Source of the DNA: Gibbula magus
Taxonomy: Eukaryota; Mollusca; Gastropoda; Trochida; Trochidae
Assembly (NCBI GenBank): GCA_936450465.1
Contig: OW388293.1
Coordinates: forward strand, 47,172,040 to 47,236,039
Reading direction: 5' to 3'
DNA: 64,000 nucleotides
The translations under genes were made by a program, and so were the position numbers. The notes below the pieces were generated by a model. That model was not told the DNA's origin. It ran no database searches and saw only the letters and a list, made by a program, of their open reading frames with translations. This document shows, piece after piece, positions 38,055 to 48,600 of this stretch. The stretch's first letter is position 1, and each line of letters starts with the position of its first letter.

Positions 38055-38589
38055 TCCATCAAACAAAGCAATGAGATTTTCTGCCTCATCGACTGTTCAT
38101 GAGCTGCTAAATCTGGCTGCAAGCAAACAAACAAAACATCAACTTGATTGCCAATATTAAGTTAGAAACAGAACCTGATAAATAGTGTCAAATTGCTGAA
38201 TCATTCCAATGTGAATCATTCCCATTGTCATCACCAGCTCATTGTAAACACTCAACAAATGTTTGGAAAGGGCGAATTTATTTAGGAATTGTTGTTGTGA
38301 ATATTGCATGGTAAAATAAACATGGCACCTAGTGACAATGTGAATGGACATATTCTTTACTTATTTAGATTTACTTGATATTCTTGCAGTTTCAATTAAA
38401 TTGAATCATATTTGTGCATAACAATGACAGAAGATTCAATGAATTTGTTTGTGACGTCAAAGCATTGTCTGATAACAGAAATTCACAGGGTCTGAGGACA
38501 CCCAGTCATTTGCGGGCCAATCACATCACAGCTTTTTAAATGATCGCCATTTTGAATGCATTATAAATCATTCATGAACATATTATCGA

Positions 38590-39125
38590 AAAAGATGAAA
38601 AGGGGTTACTTCCCCTCGCTTATCCCCAAATGTTTGGATGGAAGACTTGTGATTTGCTTACTGAACGTCTACAAGAGTCATCAAAAGATGACATATCCCA
38701 ACGGTCCCTATAAATTGACCTGTGCTCCCGAAACAAACCTATCTCTGAACAAAGTCCAAATTTAACACATTTCCATGGAAATAAAAGAAATATTCAGAAA
38801 TCTGAGTATATCAAAATGCACAACTCTAGTTAGTTGGTAATACACATGCAAAGTTTCAGGAAGATATGATGAAGAGGTTTGAAGCTGTGCTCCTGAAATG
38901 AACCTATCTCTTCCAAAGTCCAAATCCAACACGTTTAAATGGAAACGAAAGAAAAATTATTCAGAAATCGGAAAATATCAAAAGGCACCACATACACACA
39001 GAAAGTTTCAGAAAGATATCATGAATGGTTTTCGAGTTCTGCTCCGGAAACAAAATGATTACAGACGGACAGACAGACGACTATATCCCACGGTATAACA
39101 CACCGTAGGGATAACGGTATTACAT
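38590..39125. repeat. Pearl-like element with ~150-165-bp repeats
   Basis: Units starting near 38721, 38886 and 39038 share 'gctcc.gaaa.aaacctatct' and 'gcaaagtttcaggaagatat'-like text. It ends in 'cagacggacagacagacg' and an 'accgtagggata' repeat at 39106 and 39126. No coding potential. Confidence 0.6.
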
Positions 39126-39335
39126 ACCGTAGGGATAAGAACATGGGAGCATAGAGGCCATCAGCAGACTCTTTGGAGAGGAAATACCGAGTAGTTTGAG
39201 TTTGTATCCCGGTAGACCATAGATGCATTATTGTGGACCTTTTATTCCTTCAAATAGGGTAAATTCTAATCAGACTGTTTCAGTACAGAGTACTACAGAT
39301 AATACAAGAGAATTAGTGAGCACAGCTCACTCATA

Positions 39336-40384
39336 TACCCCCGCTTTTAACATTGGTCAAAGAAAAAATGTTTCAAAATAGCAAGGACATCAATGTTTAG
39401 ACTTTCGTATGAATAGACCACAGAAGTATTATTAAAGTAGAGTAAGTATGTCTTCATAGATTATACACTTGTAAAATTTTTTAGAAGTAAAAAAAGTCGA
39501 AAAAATAAAGATGGTATGTGACTGAAACATACAGAAGGCACAACTGGGGACCATACAGTGTACATACATAAAGTTTCATAACAATTGAACAAGTAGTATT
39601 TGAGTTATGAGCAGAACCAAAACTGTAAGCATAGACGCGCACACAAAGACGCTTAAAAGTGGAAAATCTGAAAAAATAATCATGGGATCTGAGTGAAACA
39701 TAGAAAAGGCACATCTAGGGACCATAAAGTGTACATGTATAAAGTTTCATAACAATTGAACAAGTAGTATTTGAGTTATGAGCGGAACCAAAAGTGTGAC
39801 CATAGACGCGCACACAAAGACGCTTAAAAGTGGAAAATCTGAAAAAATAATCATGGAATCTGAGGGAAACATAGAAAAGGCACATCTAGGGACCATAAAG
39901 TGTACATGTATAAAATTTCATAACAATTGAACAAGTAGTATTTGAGTTATGAGCGGAACCAAAAGTGTGACCATAGACGCGCACACAAAGACGCTTAAAA
40001 GTGGAAAATCTGAAAAAATAATCATGGAATCTGAGGGAAACATAGAAAAGGCACAACTAGGGACCATAAAGTGTACATGTATAAAGTTTCATAACAATTG
40101 AACAAGTAGTATTTGAGTTATGAGCGGAACCAAAAGTGTGACCATAGACGCGCACACAAAGATGCTTAAAACTGGAAAATCGGAAAAAATAATCATGGGA
40201 TCTGAGTGAAACATAGAAAAGGCACATCTAGGGACCAAAAAGTGTACATGTATAAAGTTTCATAACAATTGAACAAGTAGTATTTGAGTTATGAGCGGAA
40301 CCAAAAGTGTTCCGGACGGACGGACGGACGGACGGACGCGCTGAGCGCTATATACCCCCGACTACTTCGTAGCGGGGGTATAAT
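39336..40384. mobile_element. Pearl-like element: 171-bp tandem repeats between TIRs
   Basis: The left end 'tatacccccgct' and right end 'agcgggggtata' are 12-bp inverted repeats. Inside are about five copies of a 171-bp unit; 'atagacgcgcac' recurs at 39631, 39802, 39973 and 40144. A (GGAC)n microsatellite (about 40313-40338) and a terminal hairpin 'ctacttcgtag' follow. It lies in an intron of the PSMD13-like fragment. Likely a non-autonomous DNA element. Confidence 0.75.
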
Positions 40385-40850
40385 AACAGTATTACAATGT
40401 GAACAGTTCATTATACATTCTATAATTAATTTACTCCATCATATTCACTGTAGTAGTTGTTAATAAATATATTTGTTAACAGTTTGTCCCATCAACAAGA
40501 ACTATTAAGGCATCCCATCACTACCTGTGTTGACCAGCTTTTCTTGAGTTTATCAAACTTGGCGATGTTTCCACTGTTGAAGGCGTACAAGACGTCTGTG
40601 AGCCAGGCTCGGTCGGTTCCCTTCAGACTCTCCAGGATTGGATGTGCCAACTGAAACAGACCACATATATAAGTAAAGCATAAATAATGTCGAACATGAA
40701 AACTCATTCAATTTCATTAAAGAATAGATCATCACACTTCTCTTAAGATAAGATATAAGAAAACTGTCATTGGTTCTGTGTTGTGCATGCTAGGCTGTCG
40801 GCGAATGAAAACATCTTGGCTCCATAATTACAACTAAAGACATAATTGTC

Positions 40851-41348
40851 TTAAAGGCACATTCATTGTGTTGTTTGGGGTCAAATATGACAAACGTTAT
40901 AAATGGTCTTATTTCATCGAGAAGTACCAACTGTTACCGGAAACTACCATTTTAATGATAGTCGACTTAGTATATTGACGATATGAAGGTAAAAGATTCG
41001 ATTTCTGATCGAAAACCGGACAATGCACAGCATATGGCGCGCGCCAATGAGTCAAACGTAATTTTGGAATCTTATTTAAAACAGACAAAATAACAACTTT
41101 GGGTTGATAATGTTCAATAGGTCATATAAATACTGTGCATGTAAATAGGACGTGCACTTTCGGTTTCTGCACATACATAATGATGTTACTCGATTTTAAT
41201 TGGAAACTAGTAATTATGATATGTTTGACGTTTGGGGATGAATATGCAAGCTGAGTGAATTTGTTTGTATTGTAAACAGCACATATGATGTGTTGGAATG
41301 TATTAAAGCCAAATAAAATTTTATGAAACACAATTGATGCACCTTTAT
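40851..41348. mobile_element. MITE family A, copy 1
   Basis: The termini 'ttaaaggcacattcattgtg' and the complement of 'cacaattgatgcaccttta' are inverted repeats. The interior ('gatcgaaaaccggacaatg') recurs at 52582-53029 and, inverted, at 50215-50667. Confidence 0.65.
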
Positions 41349-42699
41349 AGATCCTGTGTAATGCATTTTTCTAAAGAATGACAGATTATTACCTCAATTG
41401 ATTATTAAGACAATTTTTTAATTTACCCATTTTAACAATGGCGCAATCAATGCCGTATAAGAGCAATACATTTTGTATAAAATCGGTGCGCTACGCTTCA
41501 CGATTTTATACAATTTATTACTGTTAAACTTCGATAGAGGCACAAAACATCTAAAACAATCCCTAAATAAAACTGTTTTAACATAATTCAACATGTCAAT
41601 ATATGGATGACCAATTACCTTCAGCTTTTTGGGGTATAAATTGAACTCACTTTGGTCCCTTCGAAGTCCTTGTTTCTCAGCTTGACCATTCCCATCTTGG
41701 TGATGCACAGAACCCTGGCCTCATCACTGGCCTTTACCTGAGTCATAATAAAATAAGACACATTGAATGATTATTTTCCAGAAAATGTGTCTAATGCAAA
41801 AGTCAGGACGTGAAGGTAAGTAATCACTTTATTTGAATGATCTTTTGATGATACACATGAATCTTTTTATGGCCTTTCACTGATCAAGAAGTTGGAGCAA
41901 AGGCTGTGGGAATGGAAAATGATGAAGTGAAAAGTTGTTACTCAAGTTAAGACTGCCTACCCACCATTTGGCTTTTGTGAAAACATTACAATTTCGGTAT
42001 TTTCTAATTTTTCATCTTAGCATGCTGTGATTGATCTAGTTAATAACAATAATCCCTTTCTAACTTTGCTGGGGATTACTCTGGAAGTTCAGTTGAAATT
42101 ACTAACAGTTTAGTACTCCATACAAATGTTTCTTGCAAAACTGGAGTACAATGTTAATACTGCCATGTATACAAAATACTCCAAAAACATACAAGTACGC
42201 TGCCATACATGTATGCAGTAACTCTTGGAGTATTCATAGAATTTACTTTCAATATGCACATCACTGATGGATGGCCCATTAACAAAACCCCCTTCGACTT
42301 CCCTGACTGTGGTTCACAGTAAATACATAATAAGAAATGTCACTGGCACATTTCTTTTCAAAAGTGAGGACGACGCTAAGATTTTACATTATTTTTTTTA
42401 TTGACGAGGGAGGACTACATTTTATTTTTTCTTTCAAAATATACCTAAAAAGGGGTAGAAGTATACCACAATGCTTTGCGCTTGAAAATAGTAGACTTGA
42501 TCTATATTTGGTCTGGAAAACACCTTTACTAATTAGTGTAATTTCTCGGCTTATTTTGGGTCGAACAAATCTGTGAAAAATTAAGTGTATATATTTCACG
42601 GAGATAGATTTTTGACAATTTTCCGATATATTCATCAACATCCTTGATGGCTCTTTAACATCAATTCCAGAGCAGCGAATAATCAATCGAAGGGTGTAC

Positions 42700-43480
42700 A
42701 TGGGGGTGTACAGGGTGGTTATCAGGTGTATGCATCATGAATACTCGAACGAATGAAGGGATCGCATCTGTCCTCTTTGCATAATTCCTACTATTAAATA
42801 TGAATGCCATTTTTGTCTTGAATGTCCATTTTATTTTAACTACAGTCCAAAAGAAACGTCACACCTCAGTTGGTTTCGATTAATTCAATATTTTAAAGAA
42901 ATGAGATGCATTTGATTATGTCACGATGCAATAACACCTTTTGGCAGTAGTTTTTATGACTTAATTGGTGACTGTTTTATTTTTTTATTACAGTATCTTT
43001 TTCTAAACTAGACAGGGGTAAGAAATGAAATTTACAACAACATGAACCTTACCATGTTTAAAATGTTGTAAATGTGTGCAGGACGAGGCAAATTTATTGA
43101 TTTTCACATTTGTGTCTTATCAAAAGTAATTTTTGGGAATTTTAAATTTGAAAATTTTAATTTTTAATTAAAAAAAAAACACGTAGAAGAATTCTTTGAC
43201 TGATTTAATATTCTGGATTAATTTCCCAAACTATTCGGTTTTTAAATACGACGTCGACGTTTGACATTGAAAATTATACATGTGATAAAAACAACTGAGG
43301 TGTGACGTTTTTTTGGACTTTAGTTTAGAACTTAGAACAACTAGAATCCCAACATATTTTAATAATTTTCCTTCATATGAGAAATTATACCAATTGTTCA
43401 TGTCAAAGAACCTATCCATCATAAATAGTCTTAGAAACTATTTGTACCTAGCTAGAAAGGAACGTAATACAGTGTTGTGT
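42700..43480 (+). pseudogene. LINE ORF2 C-terminal relic split by a MITE
   Basis: Plus-strand codons to 42842 read RDRICPLCIIPTIKYECHF then CLECPFYFNY, the cysteine-histidine knuckle at the C-terminus of many CR1/RTE-type LINE proteins. From 43325 the frame resumes with LRTTRIPTYFNNFPSYEKLY then QLFMSKNLSIINSLRNYLYL, which fits the tail that normally follows. A TIR element lies exactly between the two halves. A stop sits just upstream of the knuckle, and no reverse transcriptase is preserved here. Confidence 0.65.
42843..43320. mobile_element. Tc1/mariner-type MITE, 478 bp
   Basis: The left end 'agtccaaaagaaacgtcaca' continues to 'cctcagttg', and the right end is its complement with one or two changes (caactgaggtgtgacg..). 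TA flanks both sides (42841-42842 and 43321-43322). No coding capacity. It interrupts the LINE relic. Confidence 0.85.
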
Positions 43481-43869
43481 CTATAACACATCTATATCCT
43501 GATGTATATCTTGATATCTAAGACATGTGTTATGATTTTATTGGCGTTTCAAGAACGTGCACATTGTATGCTTTGTATAATGGGCCTGTGGCTCCTTTAC
43601 TGAAATAAACTCTCTTACTTCATTGTTCATTTCCCTACACATAAAATAACGTTCCACTCCTGTATGTGAACTTCTTTATGCGTTATACATGCTATCCTAT
43701 TGCTTGTTTCAAAGAATAATTCGGGACATGGTTTAATGATAATATTTATTATAAAAATACCACTCGTTTTAAAATAAATCCAGATATTGCAATACGTTGT
43801 AGATCCATGAAATCGGAAATTATGACTTGTATACAGAAATAAACTAAAGCACATGCAAGTATATATATT

Positions 43870-45480
43870 ATGATAAATGCAAACGGTTAAGGAATTTACG
43901 TTTTATCAAAATCTTAGAGATGTAGATAAAGTAATCAGTTTCCGACTTTGGCCTTATTGTGATAGCCCACACTACACATATTGCGAAACACCACTGGTCC
44001 TATTAATGTACTTGTAAGATACGGTATCTGGGTTAGATTACACGTCGCCTGATTCTGACAGTACCGCTGATTGTCCATTTTCACTTTATCTTCGAAACTT
44101 TGCAGCGCAATTCCTTTTAGTACCATTGTGCTTGTCAACGTGGCTCATTTATTACATGTGGCATATTTTCCCTCTGCCTGACATATTTTTCTCCTTTTCT
44201 TTTGATTGTATAAATTGAAACATAATGATGATAGTCGTTCTTACGTGTACTATGGACCAAATTTCATAGAAGATCCGACTCCAAGATGTACGTCTCTGAG
44301 GAGGTTAATAACTATAAAGCAACGAAATGTGCAATTTAGATTTTAATTTACTATTACTTGAAACAACCCAAAAAGTCGAAATTGACTTGATGTTTTTGGG
44401 TTGTTTCAAATAACTCTTGGTTTCAGAATCAAGTTTTATATGGAAAAATCATTTAGTTGACCACAGTTTACATTAAAATATATAACTAGCATTTGCATAT
44501 GACGCCTGCCCTGTGAAAATATGATTTAATAAGCTTTTGACCCCCCATGGGCGCTCAATATGGTTAAGTGTCACGCTGACAACCAAGGTTCATAGGTTCG
44601 AATTCACGCGTCGGTATAATATATTCATTTGTAAATTTGTGATGTCTTTCAAGTTATTATTTTAATCAGTTATTGTATTATAAAGCTAAATTATTTGTTT
44701 TACAAAACTGACCTTTGGAATATTAATTTGAAGGACAAATCAAATTAGAAAACCATTTCTTTTCAAGAAAGTGCTGGATATTCCTTTACCATTGATAATC
44801 CTCCAGAATAAAGTAACTCAACTGAAGTGGGTTGAGGTGAGTTCGGGTTTAACGGCGCTTTCAAGAGTATTCCACTTATATTACGACAACTAGTATTATT
44901 ATAGAGAGAAAGCCCGCGGTGCAGTCAAAACTTAGTTAGCATTGCGGTGAAACCTGCAAGCATTGGCTAGAACTAGTGAACCATGGATGGCACTGCCCTT
45001 AAATTCAGTATAGCACTGAAACCCTATGAACGTAGAACAGTTCTCTACATCAGACAATGTTGCCTGGCGAGATTCGAACCCCGGACCTCCTGATCCGAAG
45101 CTGAACGCACTAACCACTGACTGTGCTATCCTGTCCAATTCAACTAATTAATCGATTAATCTCACTGAAGGTTTATGACATTAACGGAAAACACTTTATG
45201 AAATAATAAATGTAAGCTAACGTAACGGACCAAAATTATATGCATGTGTGACAGTCTCTACTGTATATTGGGTTAATACTTTTAAAACAACCAATTGCGT
45301 TGAGCATGTTCTTTGCTTATCAAACACCTGCCAGCTCACAGACTGTCTAACTTTACATAGGTAAATCCAATTAAAATCTAACATATTTTCACCAATAAAA
45401 ATCAGATCTTACAGATTAACATAACTCCATCAACCAACAAGTAACACAAAAATGTTATAATTTTAATTTCTTAATTCTAT
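43870..45480 (+). repeat. Segmental duplication, right copy (upstream of GM2A-like 3)
   Basis: This is the counterpart of 3363-4980. It includes the tRNA-like relic (about 44550-44615) and the minus-strand SINE (about 44880-45140, B-box 'ggttcgaatct'). Near 44365-44410 it has a local inverted repeat of 'acccaaaaa.gtcaa' not present in the left copy. No gene is visible. Confidence 0.85.
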
Positions 45481-45483
45481 AAA
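45477..45483 (+). promoter_or_regulatory. Putative TATA box of GM2A-like 3
   Basis: 'ctataaa', about 140 bp before the start codon, is equivalent to 4957-4965 upstream of copy 1. Confidence 0.4.
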
Positions 45484-45619
45484 CTTCATGTGTTCGAAAG
45501 ACATTTTCTGGAAGCAGCAACCCTCCTTAGTTTTAGTGGAATGGTCCTCTTAATTATGTTTAAGTAGCAAGGATTGTCTCTGAAACAGATTATCTCTGAT
45601 TGTCCCACAGACCTCCGTC

Positions 45620-48600
45620 ATGTTGGTTATAGTCCTCGCACTCGTGTCCTCTGCATTTGCCGCCGGTCCTCTGAAGGACACAGGTTCCATCCAATGGAGG
45701 GACTGCTGTACGTAATCTTGTTAATGTTTTATTACTTTGGTCACATTTTCCGATGTTAAACAATTATCAAATCATTTAAAGGGAGTCCGCGTCGGGGATA
45801 AATATGAGATCAGACCCCAAAATTCAGACAATTGAAGTGTTTGGTAATAACAACAACAACTCCATATATACAGTGAAGCGAATGGTGTCTCGTTAACAGA
45901 CATATGTTTATCAGCATAGGTAGATACATCTGATCTCATTTTTACCCTTGACGCGGTGCCCCTTTATTGGCCTTCTGCTTAATTAACACCTATAGTTCTA
46001 GTTGAGCTTATGAAGTATAAAACACGTTTTGTCTGTCTGTCCTCACCAAATTACTACCTATATTTAAATTGCTTTACACGATCCTAGAAATTTCTGGATG
46101 ATAGATACAGATCATACATTTATTTGTATAGTCCATACGTCACATTAATACATAACTCACGAGAACCCCTGGATATTTGGAAGAGTTTCGACGTCAACCT
46201 AAACGTAAAAAACACCTTTTATCGTCATTTAAGAAATACATTTCTTAATGTGTTTGTTAAACTGGTATAAATGCCGGAGCTTGTCGACGAATTTTAATCA
46301 GTAAATAAAAAAATGTAGTGTATGATAAAACAAATATTTAGTATAGTCTAGATCAGGCACTAAACTCTGTCCTCAAAACTACAGCATCACTCATATGTCA
46401 CTATGTTCAAAACGTAGTTCACAGGAAATATGATTAAAGTATTTAATTTTTGGTTCTAACATGGTGTATAAGTTTAACTTTCAATCAAACTACAAAACAA
46501 GGTCTCACAGGTTATTTTGTATAAACGTCAGAATATGAAATTTATCCTTTTCAGATTATGATGATGGTGTGTGTTAAAACACTTGTTTAACGTCAGCTTT
46601 AACATTAAAGTCTTTTAAAATCCTTTCCAGCTGTCAATCTCATGTTTATGAGAATGTATACCGGTCACATGACAGTAAAATCAATCACACATATGTCACA
46701 TTACATTATTTTGTTACAGCAAAAATATGTGGAATCAATGAATTAATATTAACCAATTGTTTTTGTAAATACTTCAGTCAGTCTATTTGTAAGCTTACTT
46801 AGATAAAGTTAATAATCTTTAATAATAATAATACTTTATTGTCCTCAATACAATGTAAATTTGGAAAATCGTTTTGTGCTCGTGGCACCCGTCAGTTACA
46901 GTGCAGCACCAAGAATCGTTGTTCTATCCTTATAATGCTGAGTGCCAAGCAAGAAAGCAGCAACTCCCATATTTTAACTTATCGTGGTATGACGCGGCCG
47001 GGAATCGAACCCCGACCTTCCGGGTGATGAGCGGACACTCTACCAACTGAGCTAAAACCTTTAACGATTATTTTTAGTTAATATGAATAAAACAGAATTA
47101 AGGCTAACATACTGTCCTTTATTACTCGCCCGTGTAAGATACTGCAGTGTAATATTGATATGGCAGTATTAAACTAGTGTAATACCACCACACGCGAATC
47201 AGTTCCGGCGGAACTACTTTCAATCATGTGATATATCACGTGACGCATCAAAATGGCTACTGTCAAAATTTTGACATCGTCTGTGCGAGATCATACAGTA
47301 AAACATTTTTATATGTTTTTTTTAGGATTGCACATTTTTGTAAGAATAAACAAATAAATTAATTTCTATATAGTTTATTAATACAATTGGTAACAATTTA
47401 ATAAAAAAAAATAATAATCAAAACATTGCAGACGATTCACGGAATCAATAAGAAAAATGGATGAAATAAAAGTTAATAATTGTGTAAGTATTGACGGTGC
47501 TCTGAGGGGCAGAGTAATGAACATTCTTCAACCTTTGGGAACATTCAATGTCTATGATGTGAAGCTAAAAGATGGATCAAAGAAACAGGTAGCACGTTAT
47601 CGATTACAGAAACTTTCGGAAACTGTAAGCACCGGACCTAGCGAATTTTTTCATTGATGACGATCTGATGAATTCGCTTTTTGACAATGACATTTTTTCT
47701 GAAGAAGTTCAGTACTGTAATACGTCTGAAATCGAGGAATTTATTCAGGGAAATATGAATCTCAACACAGCCAGAAAAACTTCATACGATTTGAAAGTAT
47801 TGTACAGATTTATGAACGAGCAAGGTGATAGCAGAAAGATTGAGGATATCTCGCCAGAGGATTTATGCAAATTGCTATGCAAATTTGTGATGGTGGTTAA
47901 GAAAGGTGATGGATCAAACTACGAGCCGAACAGTCTCAGGAGCATATTATCAAGCATTGATCGCCATCTTCGCACCAAATCTTATGGGAAATCTATCTTG
48001 TTCGACTTCGAGTTCAACAGTCTAAAAGATGTCCTAAAAGCTAAACAAAAACTCCTGAAACAAGATGGGTTAGGTAACTTACCCAAACGGGCGCAATCAC
48101 TAAGTGATGTTGACATCGAGACCCTTTGGAATTCCGGGGAGTTGGGTGTAAACAATCCGGAATCCATCCTGAATACATTGCGATGACCGTTGTCCGGTTT
48201 TGGCGTATAAGACGTATGCTAGTCTTAGACCTCTTGGTTTCAGTACATCTGACGCGGCTTTTTATCTTGCAACAAACTCCAAATCGGCACCAGTCGGTGA
48301 CAAACCCTGGTTTAAACGCCAACCTGTCGGCGTAAATAAACTCGCTTCCATTATGAAGCGGATGGCATCCAATGCTAATCTTGACCCGAGTAAACGCCTC
48401 ACAAACCACTCTGCACGAAAATATCTTGTTCAGACACTCTCCGAAAAAAATGTACCTCCAACGCAGATCATGCAGATCAGTGGTCACAAAAACGTGCAAA
48501 GTATCAATAACTATTCGCACATCTCCGAAGATCAGCACAAAAGTATAAGCAAAATGTTGAGCAGGCCAAGCGATGTTGCGAGTAATTCCCACATGGCACT

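Larger units (their letters stand above)
38055..41737 (-). pseudogene. PSMD13: Fragment of a 26S proteasome subunit gene (PSMD13/Rpn9-like)
   Basis: Three minus-strand exons have correct splice signals. Positions 41737-41651 encode VKASDEARVLCITK..GTK. Positions 40650-40525 encode [20 protein letters not shown], then [15 protein letters not shown]. Positions 38117-38055 encode PDLAAHEQSMRQKISLLCLME. These match successive parts of PSMD13, a non-catalytic lid subunit of the 19S regulatory particle. The roughly 80 residues normally between the first two exons are missing, as are the N-terminus and the C-terminal PCI/winged-helix part. It is therefore a partial copy. The second and third exons are adjacent in the normal order, both phase 0. 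A MITE (40851-41348) and a pearl-like repeat fill its introns. The open frames suggest a recent fragment. Confidence 0.8.

Noticed and set aside
39480..40315. Regular repeats that might suggest a CRISPR array
   Set aside because: The units are contiguous 171-bp tandem copies without spacers, in a eukaryotic genome with no cas genes.
45056..45135. Possible tRNA gene on the minus strand
   Set aside because: A- and B-boxes are present, but the acceptor stem does not pair and the unit continues as a SINE, duplicated at about 4510-4600.
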